A DNA stretch of 44,648 nt, taken from contig WOFQ01000114.1 of the NCBI GenBank assembly GCA_012184525.1, forward strand, positions 1-44,648, in the 5' to 3' direction. The notes beneath the pieces are model-generated. The model saw nothing but the letters and a program-made list of their open reading frames with translations. It was not told the origin of the DNA and did no database searches. Made by a program: the position numbers and the translations under genes. Positions 10,006-20,041 of this stretch are shown piece after piece (the stretch's first letter is position 1; each line of letters opens with the position of its first letter). The stretch comes from Xenoacremonium recifei. Lineage: Eukaryota; Ascomycota; Sordariomycetes; Hypocreales; Nectriaceae.

Positions 10006-11448
10006 ATGTCAAATACCGCCCAAAAAATGACCCGCAAGACCAGTGGACAAGACTGCAGGTTTTGTCGGCAACGGCGGATTCGCTGTGATCGAGGCTTGCC
10101 CGCATGCTTAAAATGCGAGAAAAGAGGACTCGATTGTCCAGGATACGGCCTTCATCTTCGTTGGGCTGGCGCTATTGCGGTCCGCGGTCGCTTCAAAGGA
10201 ATGAACAGCCCGAACGCGTGCTCCAAGGTCTCGCTGGAAACTAAAGCTCCAATCTCGTGCACCGAGTCTCGATGGACCAGGGTATCGGCTACGATAGGCA
10301 AACTTGTCTCAAATATGCCATCCGCAATCGAGATCAACCATCTCATAGACTACTATGATCAGAAAATTTGCGGAAACATGGTCTGGGTTGACACTGAACA
10401 CAATCTTTATAGACGTCTAGTACTGCCGCTATCCGAATCACAGCCAATCCTTTTGCTTTCCATTTTAGCCATCGCCTCCGAACACGAAGCAGCATCTCAA
10501 AGCAAAACCTCCAAATTCTCGGAAAACGCACGCAACATTGTGGTTTCGCACATCACCAAAGAGATCCAGAGCCTGTTTGAACCGTCCTTGGATCCTCACA
10601 AGCTTCATAGAGGTATGGATCTCAAGACAGCGGAGTGGGTTCTTGCATCCATGTTGATCCTCTCCAACTACGAGACGGTCAGAATGGATTCTACCATTTG
10701 GTGCTCGCACCGACTTGGGGGACGCACAATGATTAACGCCATCTCAGACGCAAATTGCGGCTCGAGTGAGTTGTGGTCCTTCCTTCGCATGCAATTCTCC
10801 ATATATGACGTGCTGCTTTCAACTACGACGCACGTTCACCTGGATATTGAAAACACTATTCTTCCCGAGCCCCATGCCTCAGACTCGATGTTTGCCGAAT
10901 ATCTGAGGCTCATACACCAAATCTCTTCATTTACGAAGAACACGAGAGCGAAGGAGCCAGAACATCCGAGGCTGGAAAACGTCCGAGCCAAATTTGAAAC
11001 AGCCCGAGGTCTGTCATTGATGGATGCAGGGGCACTTGGCCCAATGAATAGACATGCTTGCCTCATTTTGATTTGGTTGATCGATATATATCACTTGTCA
11101 GGGTTATTGTTCGCTTACAGCTCGGCGTACGCAGTTCCTAGCTCGAGTGTAGAAGTGCAGGTTCTGGAAAACGAGCTTTTCGAGAAGATTGTGCACTTCA
11201 TAGCAAATTCTGGAAGAATGACCGCAATACCCTGGCCGCTTTTCATTGCGGGGACGGTATGCCACGGAATAAGACAAAGGGAGGACTTAGTCATAGAATG
11301 GTGCGAATCGCTCGTCACAGAAAGCGGGTTTCGGTATTACAGGATCGTAGAAAGCTTCCTCCGAGAGCTGTGGTTGCTGGATAACCAGAACTGGTGGGAG
11401 ATGGCAGAGACGTGGGAGGAAATGGGAAAGCCAATCTTAGCTATCTAG
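10006..11448 (+). CDS. Zn2Cys6 transcription factor A (Fungal_trans_2/acr-2-like)
   Basis: Single exon, about 480 residues from the ATG at 10006; upstream in-frame codons exist but no better ATG. The zinc cluster is at about residues 13-41 (DCRFCRQRRIRCDRG, then ACLKC and LDC) and is followed directly by PGYGLHLRW and RGRFKG, a linker typical of Fungal_trans_2 (PF11951) proteins. The remaining helical part ends in FRYYRIVESFLRELW. It resembles regulator B at 15951-17408 through the zinc cluster, the PGY..RW..RGRFKG linker and the C-terminal FRYY..EFL.ELW block, so the two are paralogues. They bracket the reductase and aminotransferase genes. A nuclear activator or repressor of the neighbouring metabolic genes is the likely role. 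Confidence 0.9.
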   Translation: MSNTAQKMTRKTSGQDCRFCRQRRIRCDRGLPACLKCEKRGLDCPGYGLHLRWAGAIAVRGRFKGMNSPNACSKVSLETKAPISCTESRWTRVSATIGKLVSNMPSAIEINHLIDYYDQKICGNMVWVDTEHNLYRRLVLPLSESQPILLLSILAIASEHEAASQSKTSKFSENARNIVVSHITKEIQSLFEPSLDPHKLHRGMDLKTAEWVLASMLILSNYETVRMDSTIWCSHRLGGRTMINAISDANCGSSELWSFLRMQFSIYDVLLSTTTHVHLDIENTILPEPHASDSMFAEYLRLIHQISSFTKNTRAKEPEHPRLENVRAKFETARGLSLMDAGALGPMNRHACLILIWLIDIYHLSGLLFAYSSAYAVPSSSVEVQVLENELFEKIVHFIANSGRMTAIPWPLFIAGTVCHGIRQREDLVIEWCESLVTESGFRYYRIVESFLRELWLLDNQNWWEMAETWEEMGKPILAI

Positions 11449-11795
11449 ACCTTGAGCTTGAAGGATCAGTCTATTGTAGTCATTGTAGTCAGACGATCGA
11501 GGCACCGCCCTCGCCGGAACATGGGGATACGTACATTCGGACATGTGTTCCTCCTTAAAAATTGCACGTGATTGCAACATCAACTATCCGCTGTGCAGCA
11601 GTTGCGTAACTTCAATGCGTGACTGGGATGCTTCGAGAGAGGATACGCTAGTCTGAAATCGGTACTTGTTTTGTAAGTGAGCAGCTTCTCGTACTATATG
11701 GACCCACCTATATGACTATATAAGACTTCCCTTCATCGTAATTCAAGGGTGGTCTGCATCGATTTTTGGTAGATAGGTGCGTTCGCAGTATCATC
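11449..11795. other. Promoter region of the reductase gene
   Basis: 347 nt between regulator A and the ketopantoate-reductase-like gene. It contains the TATA box listed separately and no other recognisable feature. Confidence 0.6.
11717..11724 (+). promoter_or_regulatory. TATA box of the reductase gene
   Basis: TATATAAG lies about 75 nt upstream of the ATG at 11796, at the expected distance for a fungal TATA element. Confidence 0.6.
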
Positions 11796-12922
11796 ATGGC
11801 GGCAAAGGCCAACGTGCTATTGGTTGGTTGTGGAGGTGTTGGGGCCATCGCTGCGCTCAACCTCGAGAGAGGATCCAAAGCGGTGGTTACGGCCGTGCTG
11901 CGCTCCAGTTACCAGAAGGTAAAAAATGACGGCTTTACGATTAATTCCTGTGACCATAGCACACTTCATCATTGGCAACCAAACAAGGGTAAGTTTTCTG
12001 CCAATGCCATATGAGCGGCCCTAACTCATAGCAGTAGTGTCTGCTGTTCCTGCGATCTCCAAACTCACAGAAGCTTTTGATTTCGTGGTCATTGCTTCGA
12101 AGAATGTGCCCGACGGTGGAACGGATTTTGCAAGACTTGTCGCACCAGCTGTCACACCAGGATTTACAATCATTGTATTGATTCAGAACGGCCTCAATAT
12201 CGAAATGCCATATCTCTCTTTGTTCCCAGGAAACATTGTCCTCTCAGGAATCAGCATGATAGGATCGCAGGAAGTCTCGCCAGGAGTCATAAATCACTCA
12301 GCCAAGGATGACCTACAAATCGGCCCGTTTCGAAACCCAAATATGACCTCGGACGTTGAGCTTCAAGCTGCAGAACGATTTATCGCTATCTATACGGCAG
12401 GGGGGAAGACCTCTTGCAAGTATTCGCCAGATGTGGGGTGGAATAGATGGAGGAAACTAGTGTATAACGCGTCCATGAATCCTGTTTGCGCCATTACTGG
12501 ATTAGACACAGGGAATGTCATGCATGCTGGCGCTGCAATTCGGACGGTCATTCGAAGTGCTATGGAGGAAATTCAGGCTGCAGCCAAAGCGTCTGGTTTC
12601 CCTCTCCCTGCTGATATTGTTGAGGAGATGATGAGCTTGGATCTTCCTGGGTATCACTTCTCGCCAAGCATGCTCCAAGATGTCAGAAAGGTTGGTAGGA
12701 GATACACCTGATTATGAAAAGAAATCGTTAATAAGCCGTTTCATACAGTTGAACCTCATCGAACATGAAAATCTCCTTGGTGAACCGCTACGCGAAGGCC
12801 TCAGACTTGGTGTGGATATGCCGACTATCTCTACATTGTATGGTCTATGTACAGCCATGCAATGGCGAATCAGATCAAAAAGAGCCCAAATGAGACAGAC
12901 TGGCCCAGATGATATTGCTTAA
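11796..12922 (+). CDS. Ketopantoate reductase-family (ApbA/PanE) 2-oxoacid reductase
   Basis: Three exons, 11796-11988, 12035-12690 and 12749-12922, with introns of 46 nt (GTAAGT, CTAAC branch, CAG) and 58 nt, giving about 340 residues. The N-terminal Rossmann domain starts with VLLVGCGGVGAIAA (about residues 7-20), the NADPH-binding glycine motif. The C-terminal ApbA helical domain has WNRWRKLVYNASMNP (Lys and Asn typical of the active site) and SMLQDVRK joined by splicing to IEHENLLGEPLREG, the signature tail of the family. Members reduce 2-oxo acids such as ketopantoate or ketoisovalerate to hydroxy acids with NADPH. The adjacent aminotransferase, which would supply 2-oxo acids, makes a role on an amino-acid-derived oxo acid more likely than pantothenate synthesis. 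The true substrate is not visible. Confidence 0.92.
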
Positions 12923-13352
12923 CTCACTAAATACGGGTAAATGAGTATTGACCTTCCACATTTTTCTGGGGGACCATACGGGGAATTCCCTTGGAGGTAC
13001 CCTCGCTGGAAGACAGGGCCACGAGTTCCAGGTTGAGTGTTTGTTCTTGTTTTTATTGTGGCTATTTGTTTTAGTTCTTCTTCCGTAGTCACCAAGAGAA
13101 ATAACGATCAAGATATTGAAAACTCATTTTACACCGATGTGGCTGATGGTTCTGGAGTAATGCAATCTTTAGGATCGCACAGAGGCAGAGCCCTGCTGAT
13201 GAGAGAACTTGGATGCAACATCAGTTAGTGTTCGAAACTATGTAGCCCGATGGACTTGGCCTATCTTTGTACAACTTGACCATTCAACGAAACAAGAGGG
13301 ATCAAGGGTTGCTTCAGGAGCTTCTCAATTGAATGTGGACCTCGTAACTCCT
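12923..13352. other. Intergenic, convergent 3' ends
   Basis: 430 nt between the convergent reductase and aminotransferase genes. No supported feature. Confidence 0.6.
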
Positions 13353-14963
13353 CTACCACGTATCATCGCCAGGCTTTTCGATTTTCTCCCCAAAAGTTTG
13401 GATGATCGCCTTCCCGAGCCTCCGAATAGCTTCTTCCAGATCAGATAGTGAGGCAGTTGCGAACGTCGTTCGAAGGAATAACTCCTGGCCAAGATTCCCA
13501 TCGGCACGGAACGTGCTCCCTTTGCAACACATTACTCCACGGCGCAATCCAGCCCGGTATATAGCTTCCTCAATTTTAGAGATAGAATCAAAGTCAGAGT
13601 TTCCGCCGGGAGACTTAGCGAGTTGAAAACTACTCCAACTAATCCTGATCCATAGAAACATCCCATATTCGGGTATCATCCACGAAGTCAAGTTATGTGG
13701 GAGATATTTCCTGCATGCGTTGATGATGGCATCTCGGCGCAGTGCATATGAAGTGGAGAGAAACATGAGCCAGTCGATATATCCACGGTGGCCCCATGTC
13801 TCATCGAGGAGGGTATGCATAGCCAGTTGAGACAAGCCGCTCGGGGCCACGACGCTTACATCGTGATGATAGAGTAGCTGAGCGATGATGTTCTCGTTGG
13901 CCGTCATGAAAGAGCAGCGAAGACCGGGTGCCAGCGTTTTGGACGTTGAGTCGAGGCGAAGCACCCTCCCACTTGTGTCGAGAGACAAGTAAGACGGTAT
14001 AAGGCTGTCCAGAAACCCTGTTTGAGTCGCTGCTCTGTGGGAGCCGACTGGTAAATGTTGGGTGGGCAATGTTACCCATCTTTGGAGCGAGAGGAAATAA
14101 TATGGGTCGTCCTCAATAATGTAGAGATCATGTTTCTCAGCAACGGCATATATTTGCTTCCGACGTTCGAGGGGTTGGGTGACACCAGTAGGATTTTGTC
14201 CCGTGGGGATCATGTAGAGAAGGAAAGGTTTAGGAGCATTGCGATGGTTGGAATCCCAATCTATCAGGACTCTATCCAAGTCGCCAGGCAAAAGCCCTTG
14301 CTCATCCATCTTTATCCCAATGATGCGCACCCCTAGTGGCTTTGCAGTCTCAATGGCTCCGGGATACGAATATTCTTCCATAAGCATGTAATCGCCCCGA
14401 GAGCAAAACATCCGAAGAGCTGCATCAAAGGCGGAGGTGCTTCCCACGTTCAAAGCAACTTCCCAATTCGAGTAAGGGGGATTATGCACAACGTCGATAT
14501 GCTCTGTCACGAAGCGCAGAAGTTGCTCCGAGCCCGCGCTATAACCATAGTTGAGAGAAGTCGCAATGTCGAAGCTGGACACTCCGTTCTTGAGATCGTA
14601 TTTTCCGATGTGGGTAGATGAGATGTTGTGCATAGTGTTCTCTAGATAGTCTGGGCCACTTGGAAACTCAAGAGAAATACCATTGAGTGGAAAGTAGGCC
14701 GGGGAAGGTCGCCCGGTGGCTAGACTTATGATATTGGTTTTGAGGTCTGCACCTCCGGCTTTGAGGCTTGCAGCTCCTCTAGACTGGCTTTCAATACTCA
14801 GGCGATGACTGAATGAGTTTGATCGTGGCTTTTGGAAGCACCGCGGGCTCTTGAATTGATTTGAAGAGACCACAGGAGCGATCGTGCAAGCAAGTTGTTG
14901 CGACTGCTTTCGCAGAGCATCAACATCGCTGAAGGAGAAAGTTGAACTCATTTTCAAGACCAT
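13353..14963 (-). CDS. Aromatic/2-aminoadipate aminotransferase, ARO8-like (PLP class I/II)
   Basis: Single exon, 536 residues from the ATG at 14963; a second ATG at 14951 is equally possible. Fold type I aminotransferase motifs are in order: GRPSPAYFP (about 84-92), NVGSTSAFD, PTGQNPTG (253-260), IIEDDPYY (282-289) and the PLP-lysine motif STSKTLAPGLR with Lys342. The order and the APG.R context match the Aro8/LysN branch, which transaminates aromatic amino acids, 2-aminoadipate and others. Likely cytosolic. It is convergent with the 2-oxoacid reductase-like gene, which could use its 2-oxo acid product; this pairing is inference. The usual length of the family is about 500-550 residues, so the protein looks complete. 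Confidence 0.93.
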   Translation of the reverse strand: MVLKMSSTFSFSDVDALRKQSQQLACTIAPVVSSNQFKSPRCFQKPRSNSFSHRLSIESQSRGAASLKAGGADLKTNIISLATGRPSPAYFPLNGISLEFPSGPDYLENTMHNISSTHIGKYDLKNGVSSFDIATSLNYGYSAGSEQLLRFVTEHIDVVHNPPYSNWEVALNVGSTSAFDAALRMFCSRGDYMLMEEYSYPGAIETAKPLGVRIIGIKMDEQGLLPGDLDRVLIDWDSNHRNAPKPFLLYMIPTGQNPTGVTQPLERRKQIYAVAEKHDLYIIEDDPYYFLSLQRWVTLPTQHLPVGSHRAATQTGFLDSLIPSYLSLDTSGRVLRLDSTSKTLAPGLRCSFMTANENIIAQLLYHHDVSVVAPSGLSQLAMHTLLDETWGHRGYIDWLMFLSTSYALRRDAIINACRKYLPHNLTSWMIPEYGMFLWIRISWSSFQLAKSPGGNSDFDSISKIEEAIYRAGLRRGVMCCKGSTFRADGNLGQELFLRTTFATASLSDLEEAIRRLGKAIIQTFGEKIEKPGDDTW

Positions 14964-15950
14964 TCAGGTTCGGAGATATCGGGCGTGCAGTGAACTTTAG
15001 AAAGGTGAAAAGCGAACATCGCAGGAAACAGTGCAGAATTTATCTGATTCATCATACATCTGTTCTTGCCCCTGGTCTATGATGGAAAAAGTAGCGCCAA
15101 GTCGATCGTCTTCTCAAAATAAATGCCAATTTTGGTTAGATCAAGCCGATAGGAGAATTCTCAAAACAAGTGCCCCTTATAGTTAGATTCACCAACAGCA
15201 ATTGCTGTGTGCGCAATTCTCCACTTCCAAGTGGTCTTATCATTCATTACGCAATCTCGAAACCTTTTCACGTGATGCTTACATCCCCATAGCCTACATT
15301 ACAAAGGCCTCTCATGCAATTTTTTCCAACTTAAAGGGTTTGTTTAGTGCTCCTACGATATCCATGAATGTTGAGGAGTACATAAGGATCTTCTAAGAGA
15401 AAGCTGTTTATAGTGGTTTGGAAATTCAGGACGATCAATGAAGTTACTATCTGTTACCCAACCTCAAGATATAGTAATATAGCAAAGTAAGTAAATAGTG
15501 AAAAAAGAATTATAATCAGAAGAATCTGAAGATCTATTTAATTTATGAATTACATTTATATACTTAAAAGTAATTTATTTAGTAACTTGTTGTTAATATA
15601 ACTTAGGTAATATACTTTTTATTTATTTATATCTTTTAAATCCCAGTTAGCTATATTTATAGATAATCCTCTGCTTTCTAGAAGTAAGGCAGCCTGAACT
15701 AATATTAAATTAAAACTAGAGTTAAACTGTAATTAGACTTATCTTAACTTCGCCGAGATGCATGCTGTAACTTGCCTGTGGGATGTAAGTTGCTGACTAA
15801 TTTGTCCGAGCTCGCATGAGCCCACTTCTCAATCTAACCGCGGTTTAAGCGATTCCCTCGTCACTCTTCCCCGGGCTTCGGGTCTAAAACAACGCGGCTT
15901 TTAATCGCATCTTGAGATGCCAGCCTTCTTTTCTCAAATAACAACACGCA
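14964..15950. other. Intergenic with AT-rich tract
   Basis: About 1 kb between the aminotransferase and regulator B. The segment at about 15460-15740 is strikingly AT-rich (runs such as TTTATTTATTTATATC), unlike its flanks. This is compatible with an old RIP-mutated repeat or an AT-rich spacer. A 64-codon frame at 15202-15396 has no motif. Confidence 0.55.
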
Positions 15951-17408
15951 ATGCAAGGTATCGATATCTCTCTCAAGTTGCCCATATGCACTGTGTAACT
16001 CTAGTAATTAGATTGCAGGGCTTGCCGTTTGCGCCGCATTCGCTGTGACCGTACAGTACCGGATTGCAACAAATGCACAAAGAAAGGACTGTCTTGTCCA
16101 GGGTACAGTCGCCAAATTCGATGGACGAACTCTATTGCAAGCCGTGGGAGATTCAAGGGTCTTTCTGCTCCCAAGTCTGAGCCCGAGCCAGATGATACTC
16201 CACCACTCCATCTGAAATCAAACGGCTCTGAGCAACCTTTAGTGCAACTGCGTCATCCATCTCAAATCGATGAACCTCCAGAGGTAATGCTGAATCAATT
16301 GATGCATTATTATTCTTTAGAGCTTGCACCAATTAACGTGTGGGTACACTCTGAGAAAAACGAGTATACGCGACTAGTTCTTCGCCTAGCCCACACGCAG
16401 CCAGCACTACAGTTTGCAATCCTGGGTATATCTGCAGCTCATCAAAGCTGCAAATTGAAGGCCGAATCAAGGTTCTCGCAACTGGCCCGTCACAAAGCTA
16501 TAATATTGATTACCGACCGACTTCGAAAATTTACGAATGTGGACTCAAGTCCAGATCAGACAATCTCTACAAATCAACAGGGATCACCGGAAGCAATACT
16601 CGCTGCTACTCTTGTACTCTGCAATCACTCACTCCTCGAGTCTGGAACGTCTATTGCCCTCTTTCACCTTCGAGCTGCGAGGGTTTTGGTGAAATCGCTC
16701 TTGTTTGGAGGGGCTTCAGACGGTGAATTGTTCACTTTTCTTAATAACCAGGTAGCCAGTCTCGATATACTGGCATGTACAACCCTTTTTGCCCCTGATA
16801 TGATTAGGAATGCTGTCATTCCTAAGCTTGATCACGGCCCTGTTGTGTTTGGTCATTATCTACGTCTCATTCATGACATCACGGTGGCCTCAGTCTCGTC
16901 CCACGACAAGTCTTGCTACGACCATGTTTTTTTCCAGGAACTTGAAGATCGATTCGAGCTTTCGAGAGCATCAACTCTGATGGCGATTGGACAACTAGTT
17001 GATACTGTCAATTACACCCACCAGCATGACATTGCTCTTCTGGTTGAAGCTTTTCATTGTGCTGGCCTGATCTATGCTTGCAAACGACTTAAAGCATTTA
17101 GAACAGTTGGCATTGAAGAGTATAACTGTTCCAAGCTCTTTAGGCTATTTGGAAGATTTAGGGACATTGGAAACTGCTTACCGAATCTCTCGTGGCCTAT
17201 ATTCGTCGCCGGGATTTCCAGCCATGGTAACCATGATCGGTGTCTCATCGTCAGTCGCTTATGCCATGACCTTGTGAGGACCTCACCTTTCCGATACTAC
17301 TCTAACATCCCGGAATTCCTTGAAGAGCTATGGAAGACTCCAGACGGCAACTGGATTACACTGGCGCAAGCATGGGAAAGCAGAGGCGGGCCCCTTTTGG
17401 CAATGTGA
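15951..17408 (+). CDS. Zn2Cys6 transcription factor B, paralogue of A
   Basis: The first coding exon is only 7 nt (15951-15957, ATGCAAG). A 54-nt intron (15958-16011, GTATCG...TTAG) follows, then exon 16012-17408, for about 467 residues. This join is the one that gives a complete zinc cluster (MQDCRACRLRRIRCDR, then DCNKC and LSC), and an in-frame TAA lies just upstream of the ATG. The linker PGYSRQIRW and RGRFKG and the C-terminal FRYYSNIPEFLEELW block match regulator A at 10006-11448, so the genes are paralogues of the Fungal_trans_2 type. The 5' ends differ: A is intronless there and B has the micro-exon. It lies convergent with the serine hydrolase and is a probable regulator of the local metabolic genes. 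Confidence 0.88.
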
Positions 17409-17487
17409 TTTCAATGATCAATGCAATTATACATGGTTGACACAATCGACCTATCTACTGAACAAAGTATTAATTAACACGACCTTT

Positions 17488-19554
17488 TTACATACCATCC
17501 CGCGGAATGACATAATCTTGTTCCCGCTGAAAGATCTGTTCAGTGTTCTCCCATGCTTCCATCCGAGTGGATATATGCCAATCTGTTTTGGAAGCTTTCA
17601 TCTCAGCCCACCCATCAATACTCAGTTTGAGGTCCCCCCGACCAAATTCCTGACGGAACTTCTGCTCAGCACGCGCTGATAGGGGATCGTTGGGTCGCAC
17701 ACTGCAGGTGACCTGAGTCATTCCACCAAACCGCCAGCCATTTTCTTCATTCTCAAACAACCCTTCATCGTTTTCGTAACAAATCTTAAGCTCGTCTGTT
17801 TCTAAGTCTCGCGTAATACTATCCTTAGCCCTAGTTGGCCGTAGTATGGCTGCCTTGAGTGGCGTACCATTTACCGCCGGCTCAAAAGGTCGTAGATCCC
17901 TATCAAGGGAGCCTTTCTGCCGGGTTGGAAGTTCCAGTCGACTGGATGAGCAGTCAATGGTCAAAGTGGGGGCTTCTGGTGACGGCCAGACGATTGGAAA
18001 ATATGATGACGACAGAGCAAGACGTAACTTGCTCCCTGCGCTGATACATTGACCACACTCATTTAACTTGATGTCAACATGGTAAAAGCGACCGGGCTGA
18101 AGGTTTTCCAGATTGACATGGCTATCTCGGTGCGTGAGGTTAAGCAGTCCATATGAAAGTTTTGTTGCAGATCCATCTGGCAAGACTTCGGATAGAACAG
18201 CTGCAACAAATGCCCAAGGTTTGTCGCTGGAAATGCGTAACTGAACATTTGCAGGACCGAGGAGATCTAAATCTTGGGCGAGCGGGTGACTATCGAACAC
18301 CAAAGACCCGGTCGCTTCTTCCCTTTGATCTCCTGGCATGTCCCAGTCTGTACCGTAGGAAATCCACCTTCCAGCTGCAAACCCGGTGGTTTGAGGAGAT
18401 TGAAACGAAATGTATTCGGCGTTTGGAGGAGGCCCGAGGAGCAGTTTCCCTGATGCGAGACTCATTGTCGTTGTGAGAATTTCCTCACTGGGCCAGCTTG
18501 CTTGCGCAACCCAACGCCCAGGGCGATGAGCATAGAATCTTTTCGGAGGTACAGTATTGTTCAAATAGCACCTCAACACTGGCTCCTTCATAATACCAGT
18601 CTCGATACCTTTGAGCCACTTGTCCCACCAGCGAAGAGACTCCTGCAAAAAGCCAATCTGGGGATTCGGTTTTGCAAAATTGGGATATTTGTGAGCCCAG
18701 GGTCCAATCAATCCTTTCTTTGGACATTGCAAATGTTCAATCATCCGAAATATAGAATTTGAGTAGGGGTCGTGCCACCCACCCACGAGATAAACGGGAC
18801 ACTCAACTGCACTGTAATCTTCACATATGGAAGCATGTTTCCAAAAATTGTCGCGTCTCTGGTGCTGGTGCCATTCGGCTATGTACGGTGACCCAGTATC
18901 CAAGCGTTCTAACCACATTTTCCGCCACTTGTCGCCGACAAGGGCAGGATCTGGCGGGGTTGGAGCAATGGAAAACATAGTCGCCCCCCAGAGAAAGTTT
19001 TCCACCAGCTGGCAACCGCCCATATAATGGACATCATTATCATAACGATTATCAGTTGAGCAAATTGAAATGACAGCTTTGAGTTCTGGTGGACGGCGAG
19101 CAGCAATCTGCAACCCGTTGAAGCCTCCCCATGAAATGCCGATGATACCAACAGAACCAGTGCACCATTTTCTTGAAGCGATCCAATGCAAGATTTCCAA
19201 AGCATCGTCTTGCTCTTGTAGAAGATATTCCCCTAGGAGAACACCTTCCGAGTCACCAGAGCCGCGCATGTCGACTCGTATACACGCATAACCATGGGAT
19301 GCGACATAAGGGTGATTGAGTGCATCTCGATGACTTGTTCCGTCGCGCTTTCTGTAGGGTAGATACTCGAGAATTGCGGGCACTGGATTACTCTCAGCAT
19401 CTTCCGGTAGCCAGATCAGGGCCGAAAGAATAGTTCCATCACCGAGGGTGATATCCTCATTCTCACGAACTTGGACATGTGCTTGGGAAGACGACATTGA
19501 GCTTTGGCAACGGTTTGGACAAGATCGTTTTGAGAACTTTGCTGGCAAGGACAT
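17488..19554 (-). CDS. CocE/NonD-family serine hydrolase (X-Pro dipeptidyl-peptidase-like)
   Basis: Single exon, 688 residues from ATG 19554, or 669 from the ATG at 19497 (MSSSQ), which suits the family better. The N-terminal alpha/beta-hydrolase domain has YLPYRKRD, DMRGSGDSEG and the nucleophile elbow GISWGG (Ser141 in the long numbering). The acid and base lie in LVGGWHD (Asp262) and GPWAHKYP (His288). The C-terminal jelly-roll domain (about 390-600) is the PepX_C type that closes the active site. The family includes cocaine esterase, glutaryl-7-ACA acylase and X-Pro peptidases, which cleave acyl-ester or amide bonds. No signal peptide is evident, so it is probably cytosolic. Next to an aminotransferase and transporters, it could release an amino acid or acid from a conjugate; this is inference. 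Confidence 0.92.
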   Translation of the reverse strand: MSLPAKFSKRSCPNRCQSSMSSSQAHVQVRENEDITLGDGTILSALIWLPEDAESNPVPAILEYLPYRKRDGTSHRDALNHPYVASHGYACIRVDMRGSGDSEGVLLGEYLLQEQDDALEILHWIASRKWCTGSVGIIGISWGGFNGLQIAARRPPELKAVISICSTDNRYDNDVHYMGGCQLVENFLWGATMFSIAPTPPDPALVGDKWRKMWLERLDTGSPYIAEWHQHQRRDNFWKHASICEDYSAVECPVYLVGGWHDPYSNSIFRMIEHLQCPKKGLIGPWAHKYPNFAKPNPQIGFLQESLRWWDKWLKGIETGIMKEPVLRCYLNNTVPPKRFYAHRPGRWVAQASWPSEEILTTTMSLASGKLLLGPPPNAEYISFQSPQTTGFAAGRWISYGTDWDMPGDQREEATGSLVFDSHPLAQDLDLLGPANVQLRISSDKPWAFVAAVLSEVLPDGSATKLSYGLLNLTHRDSHVNLENLQPGRFYHVDIKLNECGQCISAGSKLRLALSSSYFPIVWPSPEAPTLTIDCSSSRLELPTRQKGSLDRDLRPFEPAVNGTPLKAAILRPTRAKDSITRDLETDELKICYENDEGLFENEENGWRFGGMTQVTCSVRPNDPLSARAEQKFRQEFGRGDLKLSIDGWAEMKASKTDWHISTRMEAWENTEQIFQREQDYVIPRDGM

Positions 19555-20041
19555 ACGATAGTGAGCAATTGAAACGTATGCAAGATGTTGATGAGATGAG
19601 AAGAATTCGAGATTCGAAAGGACACGATAAGTTTAAATCAGGTAGCGCACAGCAAACAATGCCTTTGCTTGGAAAATATTACCGCGGGCGTATTTCCTCT
19701 GTCTGAAGGCATTTACCGGATTGTTCATCAGCGGGGTTACCATATTATTACCCGCCCCTCTCTATCTAATACCTTCATCAAGCTAGCGCCAAGACCTTAA
19801 TGCTGTAGTTTAGTCCAAAACTAGTTAGTATTACAATTCTTTGCCTATTTACGATCTCCCCCGGAAACTGTATCGCGATACCTGTCTCGACGTTGATAAG
19901 CTGCCGGAAATTAGGTTTCCAGCGACTGCCCCGCCTATCGTAACTATAGAAAGTGACCCGCTGGCTGCCTCCCCATCAAGAGCCATTTCATCGTTGTTCA
20001 ACACCATTCTAAGTTTTCAGTTAATGCAGACTTGAGACGCA
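19555..20041. other. Divergent promoter between hydrolase and MFS gene
   Basis: Shared 5' region for the hydrolase (-) and transporter (+). It holds isolated CGG/CCG triplets (for example CAGCGGGGTTACC near 19729) but no complete CGG-N6-CCG site. No coding region. Confidence 0.55.

Noticed and set aside
15460..15740. AT-rich tract as a transposon
   Set aside because: No terminal repeats, coding remnants or target duplication seen; recorded only as AT-rich sequence.
19700..19760. CGG-N6-CCG site in the hydrolase/MFS promoter
   Set aside because: CGG and CCG triplets are present but not at the spacing found at 29584 and 32343.
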